The notes under the pieces are model-generated. The model had not been told where the DNA came from. It ran no database searches and worked only from the letters and a program-made list of their open reading frames with translations. A stretch of DNA of 64,000 bases, from NCBI RefSeq assembly GCF_001677955.1, contig NZ_LELA01000042.1, positions 146,753-210,752 on the forward strand, read 5' to 3'. Every line of letters starts with the position of its first letter. The stretch's first letter is position 1. Positions 17,719 through 26,437 of this stretch are shown here, piece after piece. This DNA comes from Chryseobacterium sp. BGARF1. Lineage in GTDB: Bacteria > Bacteroidota > Bacteroidia > Flavobacteriales > Weeksellaceae. A program made the translations under genes and the position numbers.

Positions 17719-18603
17719 ATGGCAGAAATTCTTGACGGACTAAAAGTATCCAAAGAAATAAAAGCAGAAATCAAGGTTGAAGTTGATAAAATCATTGCAA
17801 GCAAAAGAAGAGCTCCTCATTTGGTAGCCATTCTTGTTGGGAACAATGGTGCAAGTAAAGCTTATGTAAACGCTAAAGTAAAAGATTGTGAAGAAGTTGG
17901 TTTTCAGTCGAGTTTAGTGAAATTTCCAAGTACGGTTTCTGAATCTGAATTGTTGGAAAAAATCGATGAGTTAAATAAATCTAAAGCAGTTGACGGATTT
18001 ATCGTTCAGTTGCCTTTACCAGACCAAATCGATCAGGAAAAAATCATCAACGCAATCGATCCAAGAAAAGATGTTGATGGCTTCCACCCTACAAATTTCG
18101 GAAAAATGGCTTTGGAAATGGACACTTTCCTGCCTGCAACACCTTTCGGAATTTTAACTTTATTGGAAAGATATAATATCGAAACAAAAGGTAAAGACTG
18201 TGTTATTATCGGAAGAAGTAAGATTGTAGGAAGACCTATGAGTATTTTGATGGGAAGAAAAGATTTCCCTGGAAACTCTACCGTTACATTGACGCACTCT
18301 TACACCAAAGATATCGAAGAATATACTAAAAAAGCAGATATCGTAATTACAGCTTTAGGCGACCCTCACTTTTTGAAAGGTGAAATGATTAAAGACGGAG
18401 CGGTAATTGTTGACGTAGGAATTACTAGAGTTGATAACGATTCTCCAAAAGGATATTATTTGGCAGGTGACGTAGATTTTGACAGTTGTGCAGAGAAAGC
18501 AAGCTGGATTACCCCTGTTCCCGGAGGAGTAGGTCCTATGACAAGAGCAATGTTGATGAAAAACACCATCATTGCCTACAAAACTTCGGTTTACAACGAT
18601 TAA
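17719..18603 (+). CDS. folD: Bifunctional methylenetetrahydrofolate dehydrogenase/cyclohydrolase
   Basis: The 294-residue protein carries the FolD signatures: YVNAKVKDCEEVG (catalytic Lys region, about 52-64), VQLPLPDQ (about 95), the Rossmann segment DCVIIGRSKIVGRPMS (about 160-175) and the terminal PVPGGVGPMTRAML. It converts 5,10-methylene-THF to 10-formyl-THF for purine and formyl-Met synthesis. It lies 31 bases after the toxin gene and may be read from the same transcript; a long palindrome at 18613-18645 follows its stop codon. Confidence 0.97.
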   Translation: MAEILDGLKVSKEIKAEIKVEVDKIIASKRRAPHLVAILVGNNGASKAYVNAKVKDCEEVGFQSSLVKFPSTVSESELLEKIDELNKSKAVDGFIVQLPLPDQIDQEKIINAIDPRKDVDGFHPTNFGKMALEMDTFLPATPFGILTLLERYNIETKGKDCVIIGRSKIVGRPMSILMGRKDFPGNSTVTLTHSYTKDIEEYTKKADIVITALGDPHFLKGEMIKDGAVIVDVGITRVDNDSPKGYYLAGDVDFDSCAEKASWITPVPGGVGPMTRAMLMKNTIIAYKTSVYND

Positions 18604-18612
18604 TTTTTAATT

Positions 18613-18645
18613 AAACGTTCAAGGTTTTAAAAACCTTGAACGTTT
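18613..18645. repeat. 16-bp perfect palindrome between folD and queE
   Basis: AAACGTTCAAGGTTTT and its exact complement surround one central base. There is no T-run after it, so it is not a textbook terminator. Its core (GGTTT/AAACC) resembles the hairpin at 31191-31221, suggesting a family of short palindromic repeats. Confidence 0.7.
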
Positions 18646-18656
18646 GACAAGCTAAA

Positions 18657-19286
18657 ATGAATAAAGAAGAAGATATATTATTAAAAGAAGGTAAAATGCT
18701 CCCAGTGATGGAGCATTTTTATACTATTCAGGGAGAAGGTGCTCATACAGGAAAAGCGGCTTACTTTATCAGACTGGGAGGTTGTGACGTTGGCTGCCAC
18801 TGGTGTGATGTAAAAGAAAGCTGGGACCCAACGCTGCATCCCCTGATGAATGCTGAAGAAATTGCAGAAACTGCCGCAAGACATTGTAAAACGATTGTTT
18901 TGACTGGCGGCGAACCATTGATGTGGAATTTAGATATTTTGACTTCTAAATTAAAGGAATTAGGATGTACCGTTCATATCGAAACTTCGGGAGCTTATCC
19001 TTTGAGCGGACAAATCGATTGGATTACTCTTTCACCAAAGAAAACGGGGCTTCCAAAAGAAGAAATTTACGCGAAAGCTCACGAGCTTAAAATGATTATT
19101 TTTAACAATAATGATTTTAAATTCGCTGAAGAACAAGCGAGCAAAGTTTCCGAAAACTGCAGATTATATCTTCAGAGCGAATGGAGCAAGCGAGACGAGA
19201 TGTATCCAAAGATGACCGATTTCATCCTTGCAAACCCACGTTGGCAAGCATCGGTGCAAACACATAAATACCTGAATATTCCGTAA
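18657..19286 (+). CDS. queE: 7-carboxy-7-deazaguanine synthase (radical SAM)
   Basis: The 209-residue enzyme converts carboxytetrahydropterin to 7-carboxy-7-deazaguanine, a step towards queuosine in tRNA. The radical-SAM cluster site is CDVGCHWC (Cys 43, 47 and 50, CX3CX2C) preceded by FYTIQGEGAHTGKAAYFIRL, the typical QueE entry. GGEPLMWN at about 83 is the SAM-binding GGE motif. Length matches the Bacteroidota form. The other queuosine genes are not in this window. The start at 18657 lies right after the palindrome. Confidence 0.95.
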   Translation: MNKEEDILLKEGKMLPVMEHFYTIQGEGAHTGKAAYFIRLGGCDVGCHWCDVKESWDPTLHPLMNAEEIAETAARHCKTIVLTGGEPLMWNLDILTSKLKELGCTVHIETSGAYPLSGQIDWITLSPKKTGLPKEEIYAKAHELKMIIFNNNDFKFAEEQASKVSENCRLYLQSEWSKRDEMYPKMTDFILANPRWQASVQTHKYLNIP

Positions 19287-19320
19287 ATTGTTTATATTAG
19301 CCTCTGCCTTTCGTTAGAAG

Positions 19321-20691
19321 ATGCAAAGAATACGATATTCCCGTTATCTAAAATCAATTATCATATTGCTCGACCTTTTTGTTCTTGCGACTGTTTTTGT
19401 ATTTTATTTTTTAAACACAACTCCAGATTTGGTACACAATCGGGAACTATGGTACGAAACATCGTTTCCTTTACTTCTTGTTATCTTATTCTGGATTTTA
19501 TTAAGTGGAAGAACTAGGATTTATAATATATCCAGAAACCTCACTTATATTCTTTTTGTAGAGCGTATTATTATTCATTTTCTTTTATTTATCATCGGTT
19601 TGATATTGATAAGAAAAGTGAGCAACAATCAGTTTTTTGGTTCAGAACTAACCTGGCTTTCGCTTTATCTTTTTGTTTTTATATTTACTTTAAAATCTGC
19701 TGTCTATTTTTTGATAAGATACATCAGAACCATGGGAGTCAACCATAGGAATGTGATGTTTCTGAGTGAAAATAAATCAACAGAGGTTTTAAAAAGAATA
19801 ATTGAAGACAGAAAAGATTTTGGGTATAAAATATTTAATTACAGCTCAACTGAAATAAATATTGAAAATCTTGTAGAGTTTTGGAAAAAAAATGGAATCC
19901 ATACGTTATTTATTCATACGGAAAACTCGTTTAGCAATGAAACAGAGGATAAAATTTTCAGATTGGCAGAAGCCAACAAAGTACATATTTCGTTGATTCC
20001 TAATATTGCGAAAAACAATTTTTTCTTTTATGATTTAGGATATATTCAAACCCAACCAATCTTAACGCAGGCAAAATATCCTTTAGATTATTACTCTAAT
20101 TTTTTACTTAAGAGAATTTTTGACATTATCTTTTCGGTCTTTGTTTTGCTATTCATTTGTTCGTGGTTGTTTCCCATTATTGCAATTTTAATTAAAAGAA
20201 GTTCTAAAGGTCCTGTATTTTTCGTTCAGAAAAGATATGGTTTCCATGAGGAGGTTTTTAATTGTTTTAAATTCAGAACAATGATAGTTAATGAAGATTC
20301 TGCATCTAAAACAACAAGTGCCAACGATTCAAGAATTACCAAAATAGGAAAGTTTTTAAGGAAAACGAGCCTTGATGAGATGCCACAATTTATTAATGTT
20401 TTGAAAGGTGAAATGTCTATTGTAGGCCCAAGACCACACATGTTGGCTGTTGATGATTATTACAAACCAAAAATAGGAAGATACAGCTTAAGAAGTTTAG
20501 CCAACCCAGGAATTACTGGTTTAGCTCAGGTAAATGGCTTAAGAGGTGATGCGGGAGATGTGGAAATAGAAATGAACAAGAGAATTCTTGCCGACGCATT
20601 CTACATCAGAAACTGGAGTTTCACTTTAGATATCGTTATTATTTTAAAGACCATTTTACTAGTAATAACCGGAGATAAAAATGCAAAATAA
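19321..20691 (+). CDS. Exopolysaccharide polyprenyl-glycosylphosphotransferase
   Basis: The 456-residue protein has four N-terminal membrane helices (about 12-127), a degenerate nucleotide-binding-like middle region (about 135-245), one further hydrophobic segment (about 262-287) and the conserved bacterial sugar transferase domain with KRIFDIIFS, FFVQKRYGF, FKFRTM, LRKTSLDEMPQF and MSIVGPRPH. Such enzymes start polysaccharide or O-antigen units by moving a sugar-1-phosphate onto undecaprenyl phosphate. The sugar is not predictable. It follows queE by 34 bases but is functionally unrelated; no other capsule genes lie next to it. Confidence 0.92.
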   Translation: MQRIRYSRYLKSIIILLDLFVLATVFVFYFLNTTPDLVHNRELWYETSFPLLLVILFWILLSGRTRIYNISRNLTYILFVERIIIHFLLFIIGLILIRKVSNNQFFGSELTWLSLYLFVFIFTLKSAVYFLIRYIRTMGVNHRNVMFLSENKSTEVLKRIIEDRKDFGYKIFNYSSTEINIENLVEFWKKNGIHTLFIHTENSFSNETEDKIFRLAEANKVHISLIPNIAKNNFFFYDLGYIQTQPILTQAKYPLDYYSNFLLKRIFDIIFSVFVLLFICSWLFPIIAILIKRSSKGPVFFVQKRYGFHEEVFNCFKFRTMIVNEDSASKTTSANDSRITKIGKFLRKTSLDEMPQFINVLKGEMSIVGPRPHMLAVDDYYKPKIGRYSLRSLANPGITGLAQVNGLRGDAGDVEIEMNKRILADAFYIRNWSFTLDIVIILKTILLVITGDKNAK

Positions 20692-20782
20692 GACGAGGTA
20701 ACGTTAAAATAATTTAAAATTTTAGCATCAAACTCAGACTTAGTCGTAACCTTAGTCTTAAACAAATTAAATAAAAATAGCC

Positions 20783-20794
20783 TAATTTAGCAGA
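20783..20794 (+). promoter_or_regulatory. Possible -7 box directly before mlaE
   Basis: TAATTTAG (one mismatch to TAnnTTTG) ends four bases before the mlaE ATG at 20795. If used, the mRNA would be nearly leaderless. The same geometry is seen at menD and pabB. Confidence 0.35.
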
Positions 20795-21547
20795 ATGTTA
20801 AAAAAGTTTTTTACAGCCGTCGGAGAATACATGATTCTTATCGGTAAATCTCTTCAAAAGCCTCAGAAAATGAGAGTTTTTTGGAAGCTATTTATGCGAG
20901 AAATCAATGACTTGGGTGTCAACTCATTTGGGTTGGTTATTTTCACGTCTATCTTCGTAGGAGCAGTAGTTGCCATTCAGATGTTTAACAATTTTGATGC
21001 ATCATCGTTCCCAATTCCTCCTGCATTTGTTGGTTATGCGACCAAAGCAGTTTTAGTATTAGAATTCGCTCCTACTATTATCAGTTTAATTTTAGCTGGC
21101 AAAGTAGGTTCATACATTGCATCTACGATTGGGACAATGCGTGTTTCAGAACAGATTGATGCCTTAGATATTATGGGAGTAAACTCTCCCAATTTTTTAA
21201 TTTTACCTAAAATCATTGCCTGTCTTATTTTCAACCCTCTTTTGATTGCAATCAGTATCGTTTTTGGTATTGGCGGCGGTTATATTGCCGGAATACTTAC
21301 TGGTAACTGGACGACGGCAGATTACATCACAGGTATTCAAATGTATATGCCTAATTTATTTATCTTCTATGCATTTGCCAAAACAATTGTTTTTGCATTT
21401 GTAATTGCTACCGTTCCTTCTTATTTTGGATATTTTGTAAAAGGTGGCTCATTGGAAGTAGGTAGAGCAAGTACACAAGCCGTGGTTTGGACGATGGTAT
21501 TTATCATTATTTCCGAATTAATTTTAACGCAATTAATATTAAGCTGA
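20795..21547 (+). CDS. mlaE: MlaE family lipid ABC transporter permease
   Basis: The 250-residue protein has about six membrane segments and the MlaE hallmark blocks: LVIFTSIFVGAVVAIQ near 45-60, a glycine-rich KVGSYIASTIGTMRVSEQIDAL stretch near 103-125 that contacts the ATPase, and a C-terminal pair of helices. With MlaF it would energise phospholipid transport between membranes. Its TGA stop overlaps the ATG of mlaF (TGATG), so translation is coupled. The MCE partner is not adjacent; the only one in the window is at 4204-5154. Confidence 0.93.
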   Translation: MLKKFFTAVGEYMILIGKSLQKPQKMRVFWKLFMREINDLGVNSFGLVIFTSIFVGAVVAIQMFNNFDASSFPIPPAFVGYATKAVLVLEFAPTIISLILAGKVGSYIASTIGTMRVSEQIDALDIMGVNSPNFLILPKIIACLIFNPLLIAISIVFGIGGGYIAGILTGNWTTADYITGIQMYMPNLFIFYAFAKTIVFAFVIATVPSYFGYFVKGGSLEVGRASTQAVVWTMVFIIISELILTQLILS

Positions 21548-22362
21548 TGATTGAGGTAAAAAATCTTAAAAAGAGTTTTGGTGATGTTGAAGTGCTTAAA
21601 GGAATTTCAACCAACTTTGAAAAAGGAAAAACAAACCTGATCATCGGGCAAAGTGGATCAGGAAAAACAGTTTTCCTTAAAAGTTTATTAAACGTGTATC
21701 AACCTTCATCGGGAGAAATCTTGTTTGATGGAAGAGACATTAACGTAATGAACCGCGAAGAAAAACAACATCTACGATCTGAAATCGGAACCTTATTTCA
21801 GGGAAGTGCATTGTTTGATTCATTAACTGTTGAAGAAAACATCATGTTTCCTCTTGATATGTTTACCAATTTAACTTTCAGAGAAAAAAAAAGAAGAGTT
21901 TTTGAGGTAATCGGAAGAGTACATTTAGATAAAGCCAACAGAAAGTTTCCATCAGAAATTTCCGGAGGGATGCAAAAACGTGTGGCGATAGCAAGAGCGA
22001 TTGTAAACCACCCAAAATATTTGTTCTGTGATGAGCCAAACTCAGGATTAGACCCTTATACTTCTAATGTAATTGATGATTTATTGCTTGAAATCACCAA
22101 AGAATACAATACTACAACCATTATTAATACCCATGATATGAACTCGGTGATGACAATTGGCGAGAAAATTGTATATCTGAGATTGGGCATAAAAGAATGG
22201 GAAGGTAATAAAGACGTTCTGATTACTGCAGGCAATAAAAATCTAATCGATTTCGTTTATTCATCAGAATTATTTAAGGAATTGAGAGAATATCTATTGG
22301 AGAATAATAAGACTATTGAAAATACGATTACAAAAATAGACGATAATGAAAAAATTAATTAG
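21547..22362 (+). CDS. mlaF: MlaF family ABC transporter ATPase
   Basis: The 271-residue ATPase has Walker A GQSGSGKT (34-41), Q-loop near FQGSALFDSLTVEEN, the signature SGGMQKRVAIARA (about 140), Walker B FCDEPNSGLDP and the switch His in NTHDMNSV. The SGLDP and MQKRV wording is typical of MlaF/TTG2A. I start at the ATG overlapping the mlaE stop, not at the longer in-frame start 60 bases earlier inside mlaE. The 3' end overlaps the next gene by 17 bases. Confidence 0.94.
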   Translation: MIEVKNLKKSFGDVEVLKGISTNFEKGKTNLIIGQSGSGKTVFLKSLLNVYQPSSGEILFDGRDINVMNREEKQHLRSEIGTLFQGSALFDSLTVEENIMFPLDMFTNLTFREKKRRVFEVIGRVHLDKANRKFPSEISGGMQKRVAIARAIVNHPKYLFCDEPNSGLDPYTSNVIDDLLLEITKEYNTTTIINTHDMNSVMTIGEKIVYLRLGIKEWEGNKDVLITAGNKNLIDFVYSSELFKELREYLLENNKTIENTITKIDDNEKIN

Positions 22363-22984
22363 TGCAGCATTGATAGGCTTTTCAGTTTTTGCATCAGCAC
22401 AGATTTCTTTGGCGGCAAAAGCCAATGCAGTAATTCCTACAAGTTCAGCTTCGTGGAAGAATTTAAAATCTGCGGCAACCAATGCAGTAGAGCAAAAAGG
22501 AAAAAATATTACCGGATTTAATGTTGGTTTATCTTTAAAAATCGATTTACCAACTGCATTATATCTAATGCCGGAAATTTATTATACCAATTTTAGCAAT
22601 GAAGTTACTGTACAAAATGATGTAAATGCAGCGCAAACTACCATTAAAGCTAAAAATAGCAGGGTAGATATTCCTGTTTTGGTAGGGGTAAATGTGTTAG
22701 GGAATTTATTAAGTGCTTATGCAGGACCAGTTGGAAGTTTCAACTTAGCTAAAAGTGATAATTTTGACAACTTCGTACAGAAAGTTGATGCAAAAGAATT
22801 TACTGTAGGTTACCAATTGGGTGTACAAAGTGAGATTAAGAAACTAATTCTTACAGCAAGATATGAAGGTGCTTTTTCTAAAGATCAGAGAAAATTCATC
22901 AACAACGTTGCGGGGTCAAGTCAGGAAATCAATTACGACAACAGATCAAGCTTATTTTTGTTAGGTTTAGGGTATAAATTCTAA
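22346..22984 (+). CDS. Outer-membrane beta-barrel protein (PorT-like)
   Basis: A 212-residue protein with a signal peptide (MKKLISAALIGFSVFASAQ) and alternating beta strands ending in LFLLGLGYKF, a terminal aromatic typical of outer-membrane barrels. The size suits an eight-stranded barrel. The gene begins 17 bases inside mlaF, so the three genes form one translationally coupled unit. An involvement in lipid transport at the outer membrane is suggested by this position only. A bidirectional terminator follows. Confidence 0.8.
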   Translation: MKKLISAALIGFSVFASAQISLAAKANAVIPTSSASWKNLKSAATNAVEQKGKNITGFNVGLSLKIDLPTALYLMPEIYYTNFSNEVTVQNDVNAAQTTIKAKNSRVDIPVLVGVNVLGNLLSAYAGPVGSFNLAKSDNFDNFVQKVDAKEFTVGYQLGVQSEIKKLILTARYEGAFSKDQRKFINNVAGSSQEINYDNRSSLFLLGLGYKF

Positions 22985-23004
22985 TTAGAAATATTTAATC
23001 ATAA

Positions 23005-23036
23005 AAAAATCCTCAAATTTAAATTTGAGGATTTTT
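23005..23036. terminator. Bidirectional terminator whose stem encodes the end of the next gene
   Basis: A 16-base perfect palindrome (AAAAATCCTCAAATTT and complement) without extra loop bases. On the plus strand it ends the mlaE-mlaF-barrel operon with a T-rich tail; on the minus strand the TAA stop of the gene at 23019-23336 lies exactly at the centre of the dyad. Confidence 0.85.
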
Positions 23037-23336
23037 ATTTATACTTTCTCTTTCAAGCTCAGCCTGACGTTTTTCAATTTCAAGAGCTTGCTTCTCCAAT
23101 TCTTCTTTTTCTTTTTGAAGTTGTTTAAACTCCTTTCTTTTGGCTTCAGCTTTTATGGCACTACCTTTACTTACATATCCTATCATTCCGCCAAATATCA
23201 AACCTATACCAATTCCCGCCATTACTCCCATTACATGTGAGAGTGTAATTTTCTCAACCGTAAAATCTGTTGTCAGATAAAAAAGTAAGGCAGATACTGC
23301 AAGAAGTATCATCCCTATAATCGAAATACTTTTCAT
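23019..23336 (-). CDS. Small membrane protein with C-terminal coiled coil
   Basis: The 105-residue protein has two predicted membrane helices (about 4-22 and 35-57, the second glycine-rich: GVMAGIGIGLIFGGMIGYV) and a highly charged helix from about 64 to 98 rich in Lys, Glu and Gln, which should form a cytoplasmic coiled coil. No catalytic motif is visible. Its stop codon lies within the convergent terminator. I do not recognise a named family. Confidence 0.72.
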   Translation of the reverse strand: MKSISIIGMILLAVSALLFYLTTDFTVEKITLSHVMGVMAGIGIGLIFGGMIGYVSKGSAIKAEAKRKEFKQLQKEKEELEKQALEIEKRQAELERESINKNPQI

Positions 23337-23434
23337 AATAGTGTTTTTTGATGGTGAATAGTAACTTTTAAATATAAGTAAAATTTGAAAAAAATTTAGT
23401 TCCCAAATAATTGAATTGAAAACTAAAATTTACA

Positions 23435-24241
23435 TTAAATTTTTCCTCCAGCAGTTTTATAATACTCTAAAGCTTTAGGCAAATCTTTTTGAATATCTGC
23501 AACTCTTGTTGCAGGACTAGGGTGAGTAGATAAAAACTCTGGCTGTCTCGCTCCTGAAGATGAGGCTTCCATTCTCTGCCAAAACGGAATTGCCTGACGT
23601 GGATCATATCCTGCAATCGCCATTAAATTTAATCCCATTTCATCTGCCTCAGACTCCTGAGTTCTTCCATATTTAAGCAAAGCAACCTGAGAAACTGCAG
23701 GATAAGCTTCCGCTACAACATTAGCAATTTGTTGATTACTGATAGCTCCTCCTAAAAGAGCTCCTCCATATTGAGCAACCATTGCCTGTGAAATTCTTTC
23801 GTTACCGTGACCTGCCAAAGCATGAGAAACCTCGTGTCCCATTACCACAGCAAGACCAGTCTCATCTTTTGTTATGGGAAGAATCCCAGTGTAAACCGCA
23901 ACTTTTCCACCCGGCATACACCAAGCGTTCACCTGTTTATCCTGAAGAAGATTAAACTCCCATTGATAACCTGACAAATCTGCAGCTCTGCCAATACTTG
24001 CGTAATATCTCTCTGCGGCTAACTTTATATTATTTCCAACTTTTTTTACCATTTGAGCCTGAGCTCCAGTCACAACTTTTGACTCTTTTAAGGTCTGCTG
24101 ATATTGTTGTACAGCAGTAGATGTTATTTCAGAATTTAAAGTCCCTATTTGTAAAGATTTCCTTCCCGTCATCGGGTTTGTTGTACATGCTGCAACTACA
24201 AAAGCCGCTGCTCCAATACCTAATAAATGAGTAATTTTCAT
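23435..24241 (-). CDS. M48 family metallopeptidase, lipoprotein
   Basis: The 268-residue protein has a lipoprotein signal (VAACT, Cys 19) and the zinc site HEVSH at 136-140 with the downstream Glu in ESEADEMG as third ligand. This matches the compact M48C (LoiP/YcaL/BepA-like) periplasmic proteases that degrade misassembled outer-membrane proteins. The C-terminal FLSTHPSPATR block is a family hallmark. A single gene on the minus strand. Confidence 0.92.
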   Translation of the reverse strand: MKITHLLGIGAAAFVVAACTTNPMTGRKSLQIGTLNSEITSTAVQQYQQTLKESKVVTGAQAQMVKKVGNNIKLAAERYYASIGRAADLSGYQWEFNLLQDKQVNAWCMPGGKVAVYTGILPITKDETGLAVVMGHEVSHALAGHGNERISQAMVAQYGGALLGGAISNQQIANVVAEAYPAVSQVALLKYGRTQESEADEMGLNLMAIAGYDPRQAIPFWQRMEASSSGARQPEFLSTHPSPATRVADIQKDLPKALEYYKTAGGKI

Positions 24242-24346
24242 AATTATGCTTATTATAAATGAACCTTAACAATTTCTATTCCAAAAAATATTCTGAAATT
24301 CGTTTTTGCATACATTTTGATGTATAAATTTACTAAATTTAATCTT

Positions 24347-24892
24347 ATGAAAAATTATATAAAAATAATCTCTGTTTTTGCATTCATATTTCTTTTTCAG
24401 AATTGTACATCGCAAAAAGTTGATCCACAAATAGTAAACAATCTGGTTAGTTCTGATGAGTTTACTTTTTATGCTGAAAAAGCAAATCCTATGAGTTTTG
24501 ATGTTATTAATGTGGTCAACTCAATGCCAAATGCAGCTCAACTTCGCACATTTCAGATTTCAGGACAAGGTTATGGCATCGAAATAAAAAAAGGAGTAAT
24601 GGAAGTTAACCTACCTTATTTTGGAAGAGCTTTTACATCAACTTACGGTTCTTCAGATAACAGCTACAGATTTACTTCAAAAGATTACGCAGTAACGAAA
24701 ACCCAAAGTAAAAAAGGAAATTGGGTATACAAAATCAAACCCAATGATGTGAAAAATATTTCTGATATCAATATTGAAATTTATAAAAACGGAAGAGCAT
24801 CAACATCCATAAGAAGTAACGACAGACAGCCTATTTCTTACGATGGATATATTTCTAAAAACGAAGAAACGAAAGAAAAAGAGAAGCTTTAA
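24347..24892 (+). CDS. DUF4251 domain lipoprotein
   Basis: The 181-residue lipoprotein starts MKNYIKIISVFAFIFLFQNC (lipobox Cys 20). I chose this ATG over a TTG 30 bases upstream because it gives a clean signal. The body is beta-rich and fits DUF4251 (SDEFTFYAEKANPM near the start, YFGRAFTSTYGSSDN in the middle, FTSKDYAVTKTQ). This family is frequent in Bacteroidota and its function is unknown. The C-terminus is rich in Glu and Lys. Confidence 0.82.
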   Translation: MKNYIKIISVFAFIFLFQNCTSQKVDPQIVNNLVSSDEFTFYAEKANPMSFDVINVVNSMPNAAQLRTFQISGQGYGIEIKKGVMEVNLPYFGRAFTSTYGSSDNSYRFTSKDYAVTKTQSKKGNWVYKIKPNDVKNISDINIEIYKNGRASTSIRSNDRQPISYDGYISKNEETKEKEKL

Positions 24893-24987
24893 TCGTGGTT
24901 CGGGTTTCGTGATACGAGGTTCAAATACAAAAAAATATTATTAAATATTTTCCGAATTGCAAAAACTCGGATCTTGAAACTCGCAAC
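24893..24987. repeat. Degenerate intergenic repeat (TCG/CTCG-rich)
   Basis: The gap between the convergent DUF4251 and meaB genes holds short iterations on one side (TTCGGGTTTCGTGATACGAGG) and roughly complementary ones on the other (CTCGCAACTCAAATCTCGGG). It contains no ORF. It resembles the other self-complementary fillers in this window in layout but not in exact sequence. Confidence 0.4.
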
Positions 24988-25983
24988 TCAAATCTCGGGT
25001 CTTGAATCTCTTAAAAATTTTTCTACAAATAATTTTGCTTCAGTACTTGGATTAGAAATCTGGTCTGAAGCATTTTTTTTATGCTGAATATAAGCTTCCT
25101 CCACCGAATTATCTTTTTTCATCATACTTAAAATATATTCCTGAACCCAATATTCAAAGCGTTTTTCAGATTGTTGTGTTCGTACTTCATCAAAGCGATT
25201 GGTATTCTTTTTTAATGAAATAAAATCATCAATATTTTGATAAACCTCTTTCAACCCTTCGTTATGCAATGCAGACCCCAGCAAAACAGGAACTTTCCAG
25301 TCTTTTTCTTTAGCTGGGATAAAATCTAATGCCCGTTTCAGTTCAAGCCTGGTATTTTTAGCTTTTTGCAGATTGCTTTCTTCTACTTTATTAATGAAAA
25401 TAATATCCACCATTTCCATGATTCCACGCTTTATTCCCTGAAGCTCATCTCCACCGCCAATAATTTTCAGAAACAAAAAAACGTCGGTAATATCTGAGAC
25501 CAAAACTTCAGACTGCCCCACTCCAACGGTTTCGATTAAAATATAATCATAGCCTGCAGCTTCGCAAATCATCATCGTTTCAAAAGTCGTATTGGCAACT
25601 CCTCCCAAAAAACCTGAACTTGGCGAAGGACGAATAAATGCATTTTCTTCTTTTGCCAACTCTTCCATTCGGGTTTTATCACCCAAAATACTGCCTTTAT
25701 TAATCGCAGAACTCGGATCGATGGCTAAAACCGCAACTTTTTTATTATTTGAAATCGCTAATCTTCCGAAGTTTTCTATGAAAGTAGATTTTCCGGCACC
25801 GGGAACTCCTGTGATCCCCACTCTAATTGAATTTCCCGTTAATGGAAGAATTTTTTTTAAGAGTTCTTCTGCCTGGCTTCGATGTTCAGGTTTTGTACTC
25901 TCAACTAAAGTAATCGCTTTTGCGATCAAACGTTTATTGCCTGATTTAATGCCCCCTATAAAGTCTTCTGTAGAAATTTTCAT
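24988..25983 (-). CDS. meaB: Methylmalonyl-CoA mutase-associated GTPase MeaB
   Basis: The 331-residue G3E-family GTPase has Walker A GVPGAGKST (59-67), a conserved AVLAIDPSS, the ETVGVGQSE switch region and the NKVE base-recognition motif. MeaB protects and reloads the cobalamin of methylmalonyl-CoA mutase; the mutase gene is 11 kb away at 36077-38194 on the same strand. It stands alone, with no mutase subunit next to it. Older annotations call it ArgK. Confidence 0.94.
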   Translation of the reverse strand: MKISTEDFIGGIKSGNKRLIAKAITLVESTKPEHRSQAEELLKKILPLTGNSIRVGITGVPGAGKSTFIENFGRLAISNNKKVAVLAIDPSSAINKGSILGDKTRMEELAKEENAFIRPSPSSGFLGGVANTTFETMMICEAAGYDYILIETVGVGQSEVLVSDITDVFLFLKIIGGGDELQGIKRGIMEMVDIIFINKVEESNLQKAKNTRLELKRALDFIPAKEKDWKVPVLLGSALHNEGLKEVYQNIDDFISLKKNTNRFDEVRTQQSEKRFEYWVQEYILSMMKKDNSVEEAYIQHKKNASDQISNPSTEAKLFVEKFLRDSRPEI

Positions 25984-26086
25984 TCATTCAAAAATATAAA
26001 AATAAGCTGCAAAATCCGAGAAAAAGCACATTAATTTTAATGCTTCTAAATTATAGATCTAAACACCAACCACCTGCAAAATTCGT

Positions 26087-26094
26087 TATTTTTG
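26087..26094 (+). promoter_or_regulatory. Candidate -7 box for the cytochrome c pair
   Basis: TATTTTTG matches TAnnTTTG and lies 23 bases before the first cytochrome ATG. The upstream -33 box is not clear. Confidence 0.4.
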
Positions 26095-26116
26095 TTTTAA
26101 ACAATTAAAAAACAAT

Positions 26117-26410
26117 ATGAAAAGTCTATTTGCAGCAGCAACATTTGCCCTTATTTTATTAGCATCTTGTACTCCGAAAGCAACATCGGTAGCCGAAGCT
26201 CCAAGATCAGCAACAAGTACCGCAGAACAGATCGCTCAGGGAAAAACTATTTTCGAAACCGCTTGCAATAGATGTCATAAATTATATGAACCTACACAAT
26301 TTACTTCTGTACAATGGGTAGGAATTATGAACGCCATGGCGCCAAAAGCAAAACTAACTGACGAACAACATCAGTGGGTATATGATTATTTAGTGTCTGT
26401 GAAGAAATAA
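26117..26410 (+). CDS. Small c-type cytochrome lipoprotein, copy 1
   Basis: A 97-residue lipoprotein (lipobox Cys 18 in LLASCTP) with one haem-c site CNRCH at 50-54 and a probable distal haem ligand Met 74 in NAMAPKAKL. This is the size of a single-haem class I cytochrome domain tethered to a membrane. It probably carries electrons in the periplasm; partners are not identified. It is followed after 27 bases by a close paralogue on the same strand. Confidence 0.88.
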   Translation: MKSLFAAATFALILLASCTPKATSVAEAPRSATSTAEQIAQGKTIFETACNRCHKLYEPTQFTSVQWVGIMNAMAPKAKLTDEQHQWVYDYLVSVKK

Positions 26411-26437
26411 AAGACTCAACCAACAAAATATATCATC

